From JAYSYM01 sp964543475 (GTDB taxonomy: Bacteria; Bdellovibrionota; Bdellovibrionia; Bdellovibrionales; JAMPXM01): a stretch of 64,000 nt of DNA. This document shows, in pieces, positions 51,336 through 60,581 of this stretch. Numbering within the stretch: the stretch's first letter is position 1; every line of letters starts with the position of its first letter. A program made the translations under genes and the position numbers. The stretch covers positions 310,001 to 374,000 of the forward strand of contig CAZIYJ010000003.1 in the NCBI GenBank assembly GCA_964543475.1, read 5' to 3'. The notes under the pieces are model-generated. The model saw only the letters and a list, made by a program, of their open reading frames with translations. It ran no database searches and had not been told where the DNA came from.

Positions 51336-52574
51336 ATGAGTTCACACGAATTTAAAGCGATCACATTAGCCGACATCAAAGAAGCGCAAGCTAATATTCA
51401 AGGTTCAGTGAATCGCACTGAAGTTCAGAAAGCTCCCGAGGCTCTCTACAAAATCATTGGTGATAAAACGCAAGTCTTCTTAAAAATGGAGAACGAGCAA
51501 CTCACTGGTAGTTTCAAAATTCGCGGCGCACTCAATAAAATGGGCTCAATGACTGACGAGCAAAAGCGAAAAGGTGTTGTCGCAAGTTCTGCTGGCAATC
51601 ACGCGCAAGGCGTTGCACTAGGTGCAAAAAAGTTTGGAGCGAAAGCTCACATCGTGATGCCGGTCACTTCTCCAATTGTAAAAATAAATGCAACACGCAG
51701 CTATGGCGCCGAAGTCATTCTTCACGGAGACTTCTATGACGAAGCTTATACAAAAGCGCGAGAGCTTGAGCAAAGTGAAGGCTACGTTTTCGTTCATCCT
51801 TACGAAGATCCAAAAATTATTGCGGGTCAGGGAACAATTGGTCTTGAGCTACTTGAAGATATTAAAGATCTTGATTCGATTGTCATTCCAATCGGTGGCG
51901 GCGGCTTAATCAGCGGAATTGCGACAGCAGCAAAAGAATTAAATCCGAAAATCAAAATTTTCGGAGTCGTTTCAAACCAAGCTTCTGGCATGCGCCAGAT
52001 GTTTAAAGGTATGACTCCACAACCTTATGCTCGTCGTATCGCGACGATTGCAGAAGGTATCGCTGTGAAAAATCCGAGCAAAGCGATGTACGACACTTAC
52101 ATCAAGCGACTGGTCGATGACGTCGTCGAAGTTGATGACGAAGAAATCGCGCAAGCGATCGTATTCCTTCTCGAAAAATCAAAAACTGTTACTGAAGGGT
52201 CGGGCGCAGCGGGCTTTGCGGCAGTCATGGCAAAGAAACTTGATCTCGGAAAAAAATCAGCTGTTCTGCTTTGTGGCGGCAATATTGATCTAAATATTAT
52301 TTCGAAAGTCATTGAAACCGGCTTACGCCGCTCTCACAGACTCGCACGCATTTCGGTTGTCGTAGATGATCTTCCCGGGAATCTACATCGCCTAACTGGA
52401 GTGATGGCCGAAAACCGCGCCAACATTTTAGAAGTACACCACGACCGTGTTTCTCCAGAACTTGGTCTTCGCGAAACCCGCATCGATGTACTTGTAGAAA
52501 CGTCGAGCGACGAACAAATCGCGGCCATCGAATTAGCCCTAAAAACCTTCGGCTACAAAGTTTTGCGAACATAA
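51336..52574 (+). CDS. ilvA: Threonine ammonia-lyase with ACT domain
   Basis: This 412-residue PLP enzyme has the catalytic Lys61 in GSFKIRGALNKM, the Ser/Asn loop SSAGNHAQGVA, the phosphate-binding IGGGGLISG, and a C-terminal ACT-like domain (SVVVDDLPGNLHRLTGVMAE). It makes 2-oxobutanoate from threonine, the first step of isoleucine synthesis. The single ACT domain resembles the shorter form of IlvA. A long perfect palindrome follows. Confidence 0.93.
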   Translation: MSSHEFKAITLADIKEAQANIQGSVNRTEVQKAPEALYKIIGDKTQVFLKMENEQLTGSFKIRGALNKMGSMTDEQKRKGVVASSAGNHAQGVALGAKKFGAKAHIVMPVTSPIVKINATRSYGAEVILHGDFYDEAYTKARELEQSEGYVFVHPYEDPKIIAGQGTIGLELLEDIKDLDSIVIPIGGGGLISGIATAAKELNPKIKIFGVVSNQASGMRQMFKGMTPQPYARRIATIAEGIAVKNPSKAMYDTYIKRLVDDVVEVDDEEIAQAIVFLLEKSKTVTEGSGAAGFAAVMAKKLDLGKKSAVLLCGGNIDLNIISKVIETGLRRSHRLARISVVVDDLPGNLHRLTGVMAENRANILEVHHDRVSPELGLRETRIDVLVETSSDEQIAAIELALKTFGYKVLRT

Positions 52575-52584
52575 CTGATCTTCG

Positions 52585-52618
52585 AATGTGCAACAGTTCC
52601 CGGGAACTGTTGCACATT
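52585..52618. repeat. 34-bp perfect palindrome after ilvA
   Basis: AATGTGCAACAGTTCCC is followed directly by its exact reverse complement. There is no loop and no T-run, so it is not a standard terminator; RNA pairing would need a few bases of loop. It could be a protein-binding site, a dispersed repeat or a 3' end stabiliser. Confidence 0.75.
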
Positions 52619-52771
52619 AATCCCTGTCACTTTGAACCTCAGAGAGCCTCAATTGTTTTGGTTTTGAAATGCTGCAAGCCTGGTGCTGAGTTCATAGTTA
52701 AATTGCTTGATAATATTCACGCGGTGTTATGTGATTTCTGAGTAACGAAAAAAATTTCTTAAGGGAATCAA

Positions 52772-54106
52772 ATGACAAAAATTATTTTGGCAATTTTATT
52801 TGTTTCGATAGTTGGAAAAAATGCCAGTGCTGCAGAATCCCCATTCTATGATGTCTCACTTTTATTTACAGATAGATCGTTTTCTGTAAGCGGATTTCCT
52901 CAAAGAATAAGTAGCTTTCGCGAATTAAGTTTATTCGCAGCAAGGCGACTAGGTGACTTCCATCAGGAATACTATTTTGTTGAGCCAAGCGGGAACCATA
53001 GAAAGCTCTTCTCGCAAATGATATATAACAGAGACGAAATTCAAAGAATCGAGATTTTCGGCGACAACGCACTAGTGGGAATGAATGATAGGATGTATGA
53101 GGCTCCCACCTATACAGTTCAAATTCCTAAAGACGGCAGCCAACTCAAGGATGGTTTAACTCCATCTGGGTCTTATGTTGACTATGGAAATCCAGATAGC
53201 TATTCGAGATGTAAGCCCCTAAACGCAATGAATCGATTTTCAAATGCATCTCTAAACGAAAGTAAAACAATCCTAAAACAATCTCTACTTTGCATAGTTA
53301 AGGAGGTTGTACAGGGAATTACTTATACGAAGATTGTCGCGCAGGACTTGGTACTTACAAATGTAAAAAGTTGGACGAGCTTGGCAGTAATTAAAAATAT
53401 TCAATCATTACCGATATGGATAGACGATAGTAATCTAATTTTCATTCAGGATAATGTAATTAAAATTTTCCATTCGCAAAATTTAGAAAGTGAAAAGATA
53501 TTCGATTTTGCATCCGTTTGCCCGAGTTCGAATTCATACGATCTTCAGGGATTCCAAAGAGAAAAAGGTGGCAAGCTTGTCGTTGTAGGACGTACCTCAT
53601 GTGGTGATCATATTCTCCAATTTGACAGTGCGAATAAACTTCTCAGCAATGACTTTTTAGAATTGCCGAAGGAAAACGTTGTTTACTCAATGTGGTCAAA
53701 CAATGAAAATGGATATCTCATTAAGAGAACGCTTTTCGATCCAAAGCCAAGAAAGCAAATATTAGATATCTTTGATTTAAAAAATCGGTCGATTGAAAAG
53801 TCGTACGAACTTAAGGTCCAAGGTAGAAATGAGTTTTTAAGTAGGGGGTATATGGTCTCTACGCGTTTGGATAAAAACTATGCACCAGTTGCCTTAGAAA
53901 TAACAGACCTTGTAACTCAGACGGTGGCGCATGAATATAAACTTTGTGATGGAATAAGCTCAAGTAATCTTGATTACTTTTTTAAGCCATTGGCAGTAGA
54001 TCCAAGCTATCCGAGCTCTTCGGTTTATGCAGCGGTCAACTTCACACCCTATTGTGACGGTGAATGGAAAGATATTTTAGTGATGGCACCTCAGCATTTC
54101 CGATAA
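52772..54106 (+). CDS. Secreted protein of unknown function, AT-rich
   Basis: This 444-residue protein has signal peptide MTKIILAILFVSIVGKNASAAE and GGGAATC before the ATG. The mature part is beta-rich (QVVVGRTSCGDHILQF-like strands) and could be a propeller-type fold. Cys pairs occur near the C-terminus. The gene is visibly AT-richer than its neighbours and stands isolated between a palindrome and a hairpin, so it may have come by transfer. No family is recognised. Confidence 0.65.
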   Translation: MTKIILAILFVSIVGKNASAAESPFYDVSLLFTDRSFSVSGFPQRISSFRELSLFAARRLGDFHQEYYFVEPSGNHRKLFSQMIYNRDEIQRIEIFGDNALVGMNDRMYEAPTYTVQIPKDGSQLKDGLTPSGSYVDYGNPDSYSRCKPLNAMNRFSNASLNESKTILKQSLLCIVKEVVQGITYTKIVAQDLVLTNVKSWTSLAVIKNIQSLPIWIDDSNLIFIQDNVIKIFHSQNLESEKIFDFASVCPSSNSYDLQGFQREKGGKLVVVGRTSCGDHILQFDSANKLLSNDFLELPKENVVYSMWSNNENGYLIKRTLFDPKPRKQILDIFDLKNRSIEKSYELKVQGRNEFLSRGYMVSTRLDKNYAPVALEITDLVTQTVAHEYKLCDGISSSNLDYFFKPLAVDPSYPSSSVYAAVNFTPYCDGEWKDILVMAPQHFR

Positions 54107-54226
54107 GAAAATCCTGTAAAATAACCTTGTTTGCTGGCCAGCAGATGATCATGAAAACAAAGTAGCTGCGCGCGGACATCACCTGAATAATCAAATTGGA
54201 GCGCACTTCGTGCAGCTGCGCTACCG

Positions 54227-54246
54227 AAAGGTATGAACTACCTTTT
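54227..54246. terminator. Hairpin between convergent genes
   Basis: AAAGGTA and TACCTTT pair around TGAAC, ending in the stop of the HyuB-like gene. With a T on either side it could end transcripts from both directions; it is a short stem and only a weak candidate. Confidence 0.4.
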
Positions 54247-55705
54247 AGTCTTCTTTAGGGGTGCCGTAGCCGCCGCCACCAGCCGAGCACCAACGAATGA
54301 TGGTGCCGGCTGTTAACTGTTCAGTGCCGGCTTTGCCAAGGGGTTTTGGTTTTCCGCCTGGTGGAGTGATAACGATTTCTGCTTCGATGCCGTGTTCGCC
54401 ACTGTCTGCGCCTTCTGGCTTTATCAATGCGCTTTGATCCCAGCGAAGTTCAGCGTCTGCAAGGAGCTCGATAGATTTTTTGTAACCAAGACCGCCTTTT
54501 AATTTACCGTTGCCTGATGAATTAAATCTTAAGCCCCAATCAACTACGCGTACTGGATAATCTCGCTCTAACTTCTCGGCTGAGACCACTTGAAACTCAT
54601 CGTGGTTCCAAGCGTTCAATGCAGATTTTCCATCAGTCGTTGCGCTTGCGCCACGCCCGTTCGAAATTTGATCAAACAGATGTCTTCCGTCAGAGAAAAT
54701 GAATTCGAGAGCTAGCGATGGGCCTGCTTGCTTAGCGGATTTGTATGAAGTGTTCCGAACTAAATGTTCAAACACCATATCTGCAATGACAAAAACACCT
54801 TCGCTGACTCCTTTTCGAGTCGGAGAAGGGTAGGCCGCATTCACACACGTTCGGGCAGGTGTGCGCACAGTGAACGCAGAAAGAACTCCTGAGTTAATCG
54901 GCCAATTCATTCCCGTCGCACGCATCGTCGCTGCCACACAGGCACCGAGGCTTGTTTGTTCGGTGAGTTGAACATTTCCCGTGCCTTCGCTGCCAGAGAA
55001 ATCAAACTCGACAATTTGATCGTGAACACTCACTCGAAGTTTGAGTGTCGCACCAGACGAAAGCTTTCGCATGATACTGTGGGCACCTAACGGAAGTTGT
55101 CCCATGCGCCGGTGGGTAGCGGCAGAACATAAATCGAAATACTCCTGCAATGAAGCTTTAGAGAGCGGGCCTTTCGGCTGCGCAAGAATTTCTTGAAGCT
55201 GACTTCGAACTTTTTTAATTCGAGGTATGAGTTCATCAATTCGCGTTATCAAATCTTTTGGAGCTAAAGGATGCTGTTTAATTGCCTGCATCAAAGGAGT
55301 ATTTAGCTGCGTTAGCGTGCCGAGAGGAGTTGGAGGAATTCGCACACCTTCTTCTTCGACAGACTTCTCGCCAATTCGACCTGCACATTGAAAGCCGATT
55401 GAAAGAAGAAGGTCAGCAGGTCCGCCAGTTTTACCAATGCCGACCACAAACGTGAGATCAGACAATTGACTCCCGCCAGAGAAGGGATCATTAACGATCG
55501 CAATCTCAGAGTCCTTTAGTTTCATGTATTTGTGTACGGTCTGTGCGACCGATGTAAGTGTCGCTACATCAGCCGGATTTCGCCATTTCACATGAACGGT
55601 TGAGCCATCAGCAGTATTAATTGCAGCGGCTTCGAACTCTTTTAAAAGTCCATACATTTGCGAATGAAAATATTGAGCGGGTGAACTAGCTAAGTGCCAT
55701 CTCAT
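54245..55705 (-). CDS. Hydantoinase B/oxoprolinase-family protein (HyuB-like)
   Basis: This 486-residue protein carries the HyuB signatures NDPFSGGSQLSDLTFVVGI near the N-terminus, EFDFSGSEGTGNVQLTEQTSLG and the C-terminal INPPG-like GAGGGGYG (CSAGGGGYGTP). HyuA/HyuB enzymes split hydantoins or 5-oxoproline with ATP. The start overlaps the end of the HyuA-like gene (ATGA). The order A then B is typical. Confidence 0.85.
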   Translation of the reverse strand: MRWHLASSPAQYFHSQMYGLLKEFEAAAINTADGSTVHVKWRNPADVATLTSVAQTVHKYMKLKDSEIAIVNDPFSGGSQLSDLTFVVGIGKTGGPADLLLSIGFQCAGRIGEKSVEEEGVRIPPTPLGTLTQLNTPLMQAIKQHPLAPKDLITRIDELIPRIKKVRSQLQEILAQPKGPLSKASLQEYFDLCSAATHRRMGQLPLGAHSIMRKLSSGATLKLRVSVHDQIVEFDFSGSEGTGNVQLTEQTSLGACVAATMRATGMNWPINSGVLSAFTVRTPARTCVNAAYPSPTRKGVSEGVFVIADMVFEHLVRNTSYKSAKQAGPSLALEFIFSDGRHLFDQISNGRGASATTDGKSALNAWNHDEFQVVSAEKLERDYPVRVVDWGLRFNSSGNGKLKGGLGYKKSIELLADAELRWDQSALIKPEGADSGEHGIEAEIVITPPGGKPKPLGKAGTEQLTAGTIIRWCSAGGGGYGTPKED

Positions 55706-56886
55706 TTTTTGGATCCTAATTCACACTTTAAAGTCGAATCAATTTGCTTAACATGTTTAATCACGAGTGGCGCAAGCGGCCCATCGACACGGATCATCTC
55801 ATCACGCGAGAGACTCTTAAGTTCGGCAGCTAACGCTCCAACAAAAATTTTAAGCGTATCATTTGCAACTTTAGCGCCCTCCAAGCGAGTGGTGCCTTGC
55901 TGCGCTTTACTCATGATAACGAGCGCCTCTTCAATTCTCGAGCGTGAACGATCGAAGTTAGCTGTGACAAGGCCATCAATTTCTAGAGTTGGGTCATCAA
56001 GCAAAAACAAATCAAGTGCGGTTGGTCGAAGTGATTTTCCTAAAAGTAACGGGCCATTTCGCTGAAGTGCAGGCAAATGTTTAAACTCAGGTGTATCGAA
56101 GAATCCAGGCTCGACGACGTCGTTAGGTTGTGATTCGAGCAGCAAAGACCCGTTCTCAAGGCCCGCCAACCAAAAAATGTCGAGCCCCGCATAGAGAGTC
56201 GGTGTTTTCTGTTTCAATTCATCGATGAGTTTAAAAGTGAGAGTTGCCGACTTTGCAATTTCAGCTAGTTGCGATTCAAGATCCTCAACCAGATGTCGCC
56301 ACTGAACTTGTTCAATCAATTCTGCCCAACGAACGTGTTCGCCGACTGCAGCCGACTCTGACGCGAAGGAATTAAAGCCTTGGTCGCGGAAAAATGTCAG
56401 AAGTGAATTCTGATTCTCGCGATTCAAATCAGAATTGATCGAAGCCACGACGACCTCGGTTATTTTCATGAGCTTTAGTTTTTCAGAAATGAGCGCTAGT
56501 TCTGCTGGTTCGACGTTTTTTAGAACTTCGCCCTTTGGGCCGATTCGTTCAGAAATTCCAAAAATCAAGTCGTTCGAAAGAGGTAAATTCTTTTGTTCGA
56601 AGGTCTGGGCCAGCATTCCCTCAAAACCAGAAGTAACTACTGCTGCCACTTTTTTCTCGGTGAAGCGATCGGTCGGAAGGGCGTCGGGCCGATACAGTAG
56701 CTCAAAATGTAGCTGATCAAATTCGCTCAGCTTTGTTTTTTCTTTTAAGCCATCGGCTAAGGACTTCTTGGGAAGGAACCAGCGCGCTAATGGCTGTGCA
56801 ATAGGGGCAGAGGAGTCGTACGCCTCCGCAAAAAGTTCTCCGACTCGAATGGAAAGCTTGCGCACCATTTCTAAATCTTCTCCCAA
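55702..56886 (-). CDS. Divergent HyuA-like protein lacking the ATP-site motifs
   Basis: This 394-residue protein is shorter than the usual HyuA (about 500-690). VAAVVTSGFEGMLA, ERIGPKGEVLKNVE and its position before HyuB mark it as HyuA-like, but the N-terminal D-x-G-G-T-x-T-D segment is absent and the second copy is changed to AGLDIFWLAG. It may have lost ATP hydrolysis and act as a structural partner, or the pair may do a different reaction. Family call moderate; loss of motif seen directly. Confidence 0.6.
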   Translation of the reverse strand: MGEDLEMVRKLSIRVGELFAEAYDSSAPIAQPLARWFLPKKSLADGLKEKTKLSEFDQLHFELLYRPDALPTDRFTEKKVAAVVTSGFEGMLAQTFEQKNLPLSNDLIFGISERIGPKGEVLKNVEPAELALISEKLKLMKITEVVVASINSDLNRENQNSLLTFFRDQGFNSFASESAAVGEHVRWAELIEQVQWRHLVEDLESQLAEIAKSATLTFKLIDELKQKTPTLYAGLDIFWLAGLENGSLLLESQPNDVVEPGFFDTPEFKHLPALQRNGPLLLGKSLRPTALDLFLLDDPTLEIDGLVTANFDRSRSRIEEALVIMSKAQQGTTRLEGAKVANDTLKIFVGALAAELKSLSRDEMIRVDGPLAPLVIKHVKQIDSTLKCELGSKK

Positions 56887-56966
56887 CTCTTGCTTCGGTC
56901 GATTTCAACCAATAGAGTAGCGGAGATTTTTGATTCAATAACGGTTCGAATGCAAGGTTAGGTTTA

Positions 56967-57635
56967 ATGAATTCTGTTCCCGTCGTCACGATTGATGGTC
57001 CAGCAGCCAGCGGCAAGACTTCGGTTAGCCGTGAACTTGCCAACCGATTAGGTTGGCAGTGGGTATCGACGGGCGCATTTTATCGAGGATTGGCCTACGT
57101 TGCCCAACAGCTTAACCTCGACTTCACAGATGAGGGTGCGATTGCTCGATTAGTCGACAACCGTGAGTGGGAAGTACGGATGGATCACGAAAAGACTCGC
57201 GTTATCCTCCACGGAAAAGACGTTACGAACGAAATCAATCGCGAAGAAGTCGGGTCACTCGCTTCAAAAATCAGCTCATTTCCAAAGGTTCGGGCCGCTC
57301 TTCTTGAGGCACAGCGTCGCTGTGCAAAAGGGGTCGTTGGGCTTGTCGCGGAAGGAAGAGACTGCGGGACGGTTGTTTTTCCGGGCGCGAACGTGAAGTT
57401 CTTTCTCACTGCTCGGTCTGAAGATAGAGCTGCAAGAAGGGCTCAGGAGCAGGGTAAATCGATGGAGGAGACCCACGATCTTCAAAAAGTCCGCGATGCC
57501 CAGGACGCCAATCGCAAGGCGGCTCCCATGCAGGCCTCGTCAGACTCATTTACTGTGGATACATCTGACTTAAACTTTATGGAAGTCGTCGCCAAGGTCG
57601 AAAATGAGGTTCGAAAGCAGCTCAACTTAGCCTGA
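56967..57635 (+). CDS. cmk: Cytidylate kinase
   Basis: This 222-residue kinase has the P-loop TIDGPAASGKTSVSRELANRL (about 6-26), STGAFYRGLAY, VAEGRDCGTVVFPGA, and the ARRAQEQGK lid helix. It phosphorylates CMP and dCMP. As in many bacteria rpsA is next; here a 233-base gap with a promoter separates them. Confidence 0.94.
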   Translation: MNSVPVVTIDGPAASGKTSVSRELANRLGWQWVSTGAFYRGLAYVAQQLNLDFTDEGAIARLVDNREWEVRMDHEKTRVILHGKDVTNEINREEVGSLASKISSFPKVRAALLEAQRRCAKGVVGLVAEGRDCGTVVFPGANVKFFLTARSEDRAARRAQEQGKSMEETHDLQKVRDAQDANRKAAPMQASSDSFTVDTSDLNFMEVVAKVENEVRKQLNLA

Positions 57636-57669
57636 TGTTTTGACCCCTCGGACCCTCTTGTATTTCCTT

Positions 57670-57697
57670 TTGACTTTACGCGTTTGCCCCCTATAAA
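57670..57697 (+). promoter_or_regulatory. Sigma70-like promoter for rpsA
   Basis: TTGACT (57670) and TATAAA (57692) are separated by 16 bases. The start of transcription would fall near 57704, leaving a leader of about 165 bases before the rpsA ATG, long enough for regulation by S1 itself. Confidence 0.55.
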
Positions 57698-57868
57698 TGG
57701 AACACCACTGCACCGGTAGTTTCGAGGTAAAAGCCTTCGGAAAAGGCCATGAGCGCACACCCCCAAAAAACGGGAGCCTGCTCGTGTATTTTTCCGGCTG
57801 CTTAAAGACAGACCGAGAAAGAAACGGAAAGAGACCAGATCTTTTTCCCGAGAGGATTTCAAATATTT

Positions 57869-59662
57869 ATGATGGCAGAAAAAAGTAAAACAAACCTAAC
57901 AAAGGCGCAGCAAGAGCGCGAACGCATTATGGCGTTACTCGAAGATGGTAGCTCAGCAAGAACAGGCGAGGCGGCTGTATTCGAGAGCATGTTTGAAGCA
58001 AGCGTAAAAGAACGCGACTTCAAAGCAGGCGACGTAGTTTCAGGCAAAGTAGTAGAAGTTCAATCTGATTATGTACTTGTCGACATTAACTACAAGTCTG
58101 AGGGTTTGATTCCCATCAATGAATTCCGCATGGTTGAAGGACAGCGTTCTGTAAAGCCAGGCGACGAAGTTGAAGTTTGCATTGACCGTGTTGAAAACGA
58201 AAACGGCATGGTTGTTCTTTCGAAAGACAAAGCTGACATGCTCCGTGCATGGAACGATATTTCTCGTGCAGCTGAAAACGAAGAACTTATCGAAGGTACA
58301 GTGATCGCGAAAGTTAAAGGCGGCTTAAGCGTCGACATCGGCGTAAAAGCATTCTTACCTGGTTCGCAAATTGATCTTCGCCCAGTCCGCAACATGGACA
58401 TCTACATCGGCAAAAAATATAAATTCAAAGTTATCAAGTTTAACAAGAAGCGCGGAAACATCGTGTTGTCACGACGTGCACTTCTTGAAGAAGAGCGCGA
58501 GAGCATGCGCACTCAAACTCTTGATGCAATGAAAGAAGGATCTCGCGTTAAAGGTATCGTGAAGAATATCACTGATTACGGTGCGTTCATCGACCTTGGC
58601 GGCATGGATGGTCTTCTTCACATCACTGATATGTCATGGGGCCGCGTAAAGCACCCATCAGAACTTTTGACAATGGGTGATGAAATCGAAGTACAAGTAT
58701 TGAAATACGACAACGAGCGCGAGCGCGTTTCTCTAGGCTTGAAGCAGTTGCAACAAGATCCTTGGGAAGCAGCTTCTGCAGCGTTCCCTGCAGGTACAAA
58801 GCTTAACGGCAAAATCGTTAGCCTTGCAGACTACGGCGCATTTGTAGAACTTGCTGATGGTGTTGAAGGTTTGATCCACGTTTCAGAAATGAGCTGGACT
58901 AAACGAGTTAAACACCCGAGCCAGATTGTTAACGTTGGCGACGCAGTAGACGTGATCGTACTCGAAGTTGATACAGCTAACCGCCGCATCAGCCTTGGTA
59001 TGAAACAGCTTCAGCCGAACCCATGGATCGAGCTTAAAGCTTCATATCCAGAAGGAACGATCATCGAAGGCGAAGTGAAATCTATCACTGACTTCGGTAT
59101 CTTCGTTGGAATCGAAGAAGGCATCGACGGCCTAGTTCACATCTCTGACTTCTCTTGGACAAAACGCGTAACTCATCCTTCAGAAATGTTTGCTAAGGGT
59201 GCAAAAGTTCGCGCGGTTGTTTTGGGAGTAGACATCGAGAACGAGCGTTTCTCTCTCGGCTTAAAACAGCTTGAGTCAGACCCTTGGTCAAAAATCGACG
59301 AGAAGTTCAAAATCGGAACTCAGCATGACGTGAAAATCACGAAGCTTGCTGACTTCGGAGTTTTCGTTGAACTTGAAGCTGACATCGAAGGTTTGATCCA
59401 CGTTTCTGAAATCACTACTGACCGCATCAACAAACCTGAAGATGCAGTAAAAGTTGGTGACGTTCTTAAAGCAGAGATCATCACTATCGATAAAGACGCT
59501 CGTAAAATCGGCTTATCTTCTAAGCTCGTGAAACTTCGCGAATCAAAAGCAGACGTTGATGATTACGTGAAAAAAGCGACTTCAACTTCGAAGACGACTA
59601 TGGGTGATTTGTTCGGTGATGCTCTTAAGAATTTGAGCAGCAACGACACAAAGCCGGAATAG
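57869..59662 (+). CDS. rpsA: 30S ribosomal protein S1
   Basis: This 597-residue protein has six S1 RNA-binding domains, beginning near residues 50, 136, 227, 313, 400 and 487 (for example DYGAFIDLGGMDGLLHITDM, DFGIFVGIEEGIDGLVHISD). S1 loads mRNA on the 30S subunit. Length is slightly above the E. coli form (557). The start may be the second Met. A promoter and a long leader precede it and a strong terminator follows. Confidence 0.97.
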   Translation: MMAEKSKTNLTKAQQERERIMALLEDGSSARTGEAAVFESMFEASVKERDFKAGDVVSGKVVEVQSDYVLVDINYKSEGLIPINEFRMVEGQRSVKPGDEVEVCIDRVENENGMVVLSKDKADMLRAWNDISRAAENEELIEGTVIAKVKGGLSVDIGVKAFLPGSQIDLRPVRNMDIYIGKKYKFKVIKFNKKRGNIVLSRRALLEEERESMRTQTLDAMKEGSRVKGIVKNITDYGAFIDLGGMDGLLHITDMSWGRVKHPSELLTMGDEIEVQVLKYDNERERVSLGLKQLQQDPWEAASAAFPAGTKLNGKIVSLADYGAFVELADGVEGLIHVSEMSWTKRVKHPSQIVNVGDAVDVIVLEVDTANRRISLGMKQLQPNPWIELKASYPEGTIIEGEVKSITDFGIFVGIEEGIDGLVHISDFSWTKRVTHPSEMFAKGAKVRAVVLGVDIENERFSLGLKQLESDPWSKIDEKFKIGTQHDVKITKLADFGVFVELEADIEGLIHVSEITTDRINKPEDAVKVGDVLKAEIITIDKDARKIGLSSKLVKLRESKADVDDYVKKATSTSKTTMGDLFGDALKNLSSNDTKPE

Positions 59663-59690
59663 TTTTCGGATTTAATTTTAGGTTCATAGA

Positions 59691-59715
59691 AGGCGAGCGA
59701 AAGCTCGCCTTTTTT
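59691..59715 (+). terminator. Rho-independent terminator of rpsA
   Basis: AGGCGAGC and GCTCGCCT pair perfectly around a GAAA tetraloop and run into TTTTT, 29 bases after the stop. It touches the stop of the convergent gene. Confidence 0.92.
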
Positions 59716-60118
59716 ATTGCCTAAAGTTCGGATTTTGTTCCAAAAACTTTTCTCGCTTACGTTTCTGGTTGGCGAAATCAATCTCGGGGCTAGCGTACTC
59801 GATAGAATCAACACGTAAAAAATGCCAGAAGTTGTCTCTCCAGCCGAGCTTAGCCTCAAGTTGATCAGTTTCCTTAAGCTCTAAGCAGATTTTCGGGTGA
59901 GCTGCAATGACGCCAATTGGATTACCCAAGTTGTTGAGCGCATAAATTCTGCCGCATGTAATTTCGACGATTTGCAAAGGTCCTTGGTAAGTTCGCGAAT
60001 AGTATTTTTTCAGCGGCTTACATGTTTTCTCTGCGATCTCTTGATCTAGTAAGTCTCCTAGCTGTTCAAGGCGCGCGAGTTCACCATCGAGCCATTGCTC
60101 GAATTTTTGATATTCCAT
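59714..60118 (-). CDS. Hypothetical cytoplasmic protein
   Basis: This 134-residue protein has a helical N-terminus (EQWLDGELARLEQLGDLLDQ), a beta-rich central part with PLQIVEITCGRIYALNN and a basic C-terminus. It has no signal and no recognised family. It lies 18 bases downstream of the coiled-coil gene on the same strand, so both probably share a message. Confidence 0.6.
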   Translation of the reverse strand: MEYQKFEQWLDGELARLEQLGDLLDQEIAEKTCKPLKKYYSRTYQGPLQIVEITCGRIYALNNLGNPIGVIAAHPKICLELKETDQLEAKLGWRDNFWHFLRVDSIEYASPEIDFANQKRKREKFLEQNPNFRQ

Positions 60119-60135
60119 TTAATTTTTCCTGAGAT

Positions 60136-60471
60136 TTAGTTGGTTTTAATGAGGTAGCCGAGAACTGATAGCAAGATCGTGCTTGAGGTAACAATGGCTA
60201 ACCCTATGCGTGTAGTGAGTCGGAGCTCGAGTTCTGCCAAGCGGGTGTCTACTATTGCAAAGCGCTTATCCATTCGGCTTTCGAGTTCGACGAAGCGCGA
60301 ATCCACGCCTGCAAATCTAGCGTTCATTGCTTCTTGTAAAACTGAGAGATCGCTCTTTGTCACAAGATCACCTTCCAGAATATCTAAGACCATTTGGACC
60401 TGAGCTTCAGCTTGCTCACGGGCAAAGCCCGCAGCTTCTAAGCTTTTAATGTACTTTAATGCATTCGACAT
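60136..60471 (-). CDS. DUF1640-like coiled-coil protein with C-terminal membrane helix
   Basis: The protein is 111 residues from the ATG at 60471, preceded by AAGGAG. LEAAGFAREQAEAQVQMVL, LVTKSDLSVLQEAMNARF, a coiled coil and a C-terminal helix (IGLAIVTSSTILLSVLGYLI) match the DUF1640/CCDC90-like family found near phages and mobile DNA and in mitochondrial calcium-uniporter regulators. Function in bacteria is unknown. The longer frame upstream is not used. Confidence 0.75.
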   Translation of the reverse strand: MSNALKYIKSLEAAGFAREQAEAQVQMVLDILEGDLVTKSDLSVLQEAMNARFAGVDSRFVELESRMDKRFAIVDTRLAELELRLTTRIGLAIVTSSTILLSVLGYLIKTN

Positions 60472-60581
60472 AGCTAGTCTCCTTGAGTGTAACCAGCTGT
60501 ATGCAATAATATGGACCACTTGGAGCCGCATATGAAAGATCTAAAGAGAGTGGATATCCGCAATTCGAAATCGGGGCGTGA

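Noticed and set aside
57482..57862. 126-residue minus-strand frame opposite the end of cmk and the rpsA leader
   Set aside because: It covers the cmk C-terminus and the rpsA promoter, and its sequence is basic and Ser-rich without a motif.
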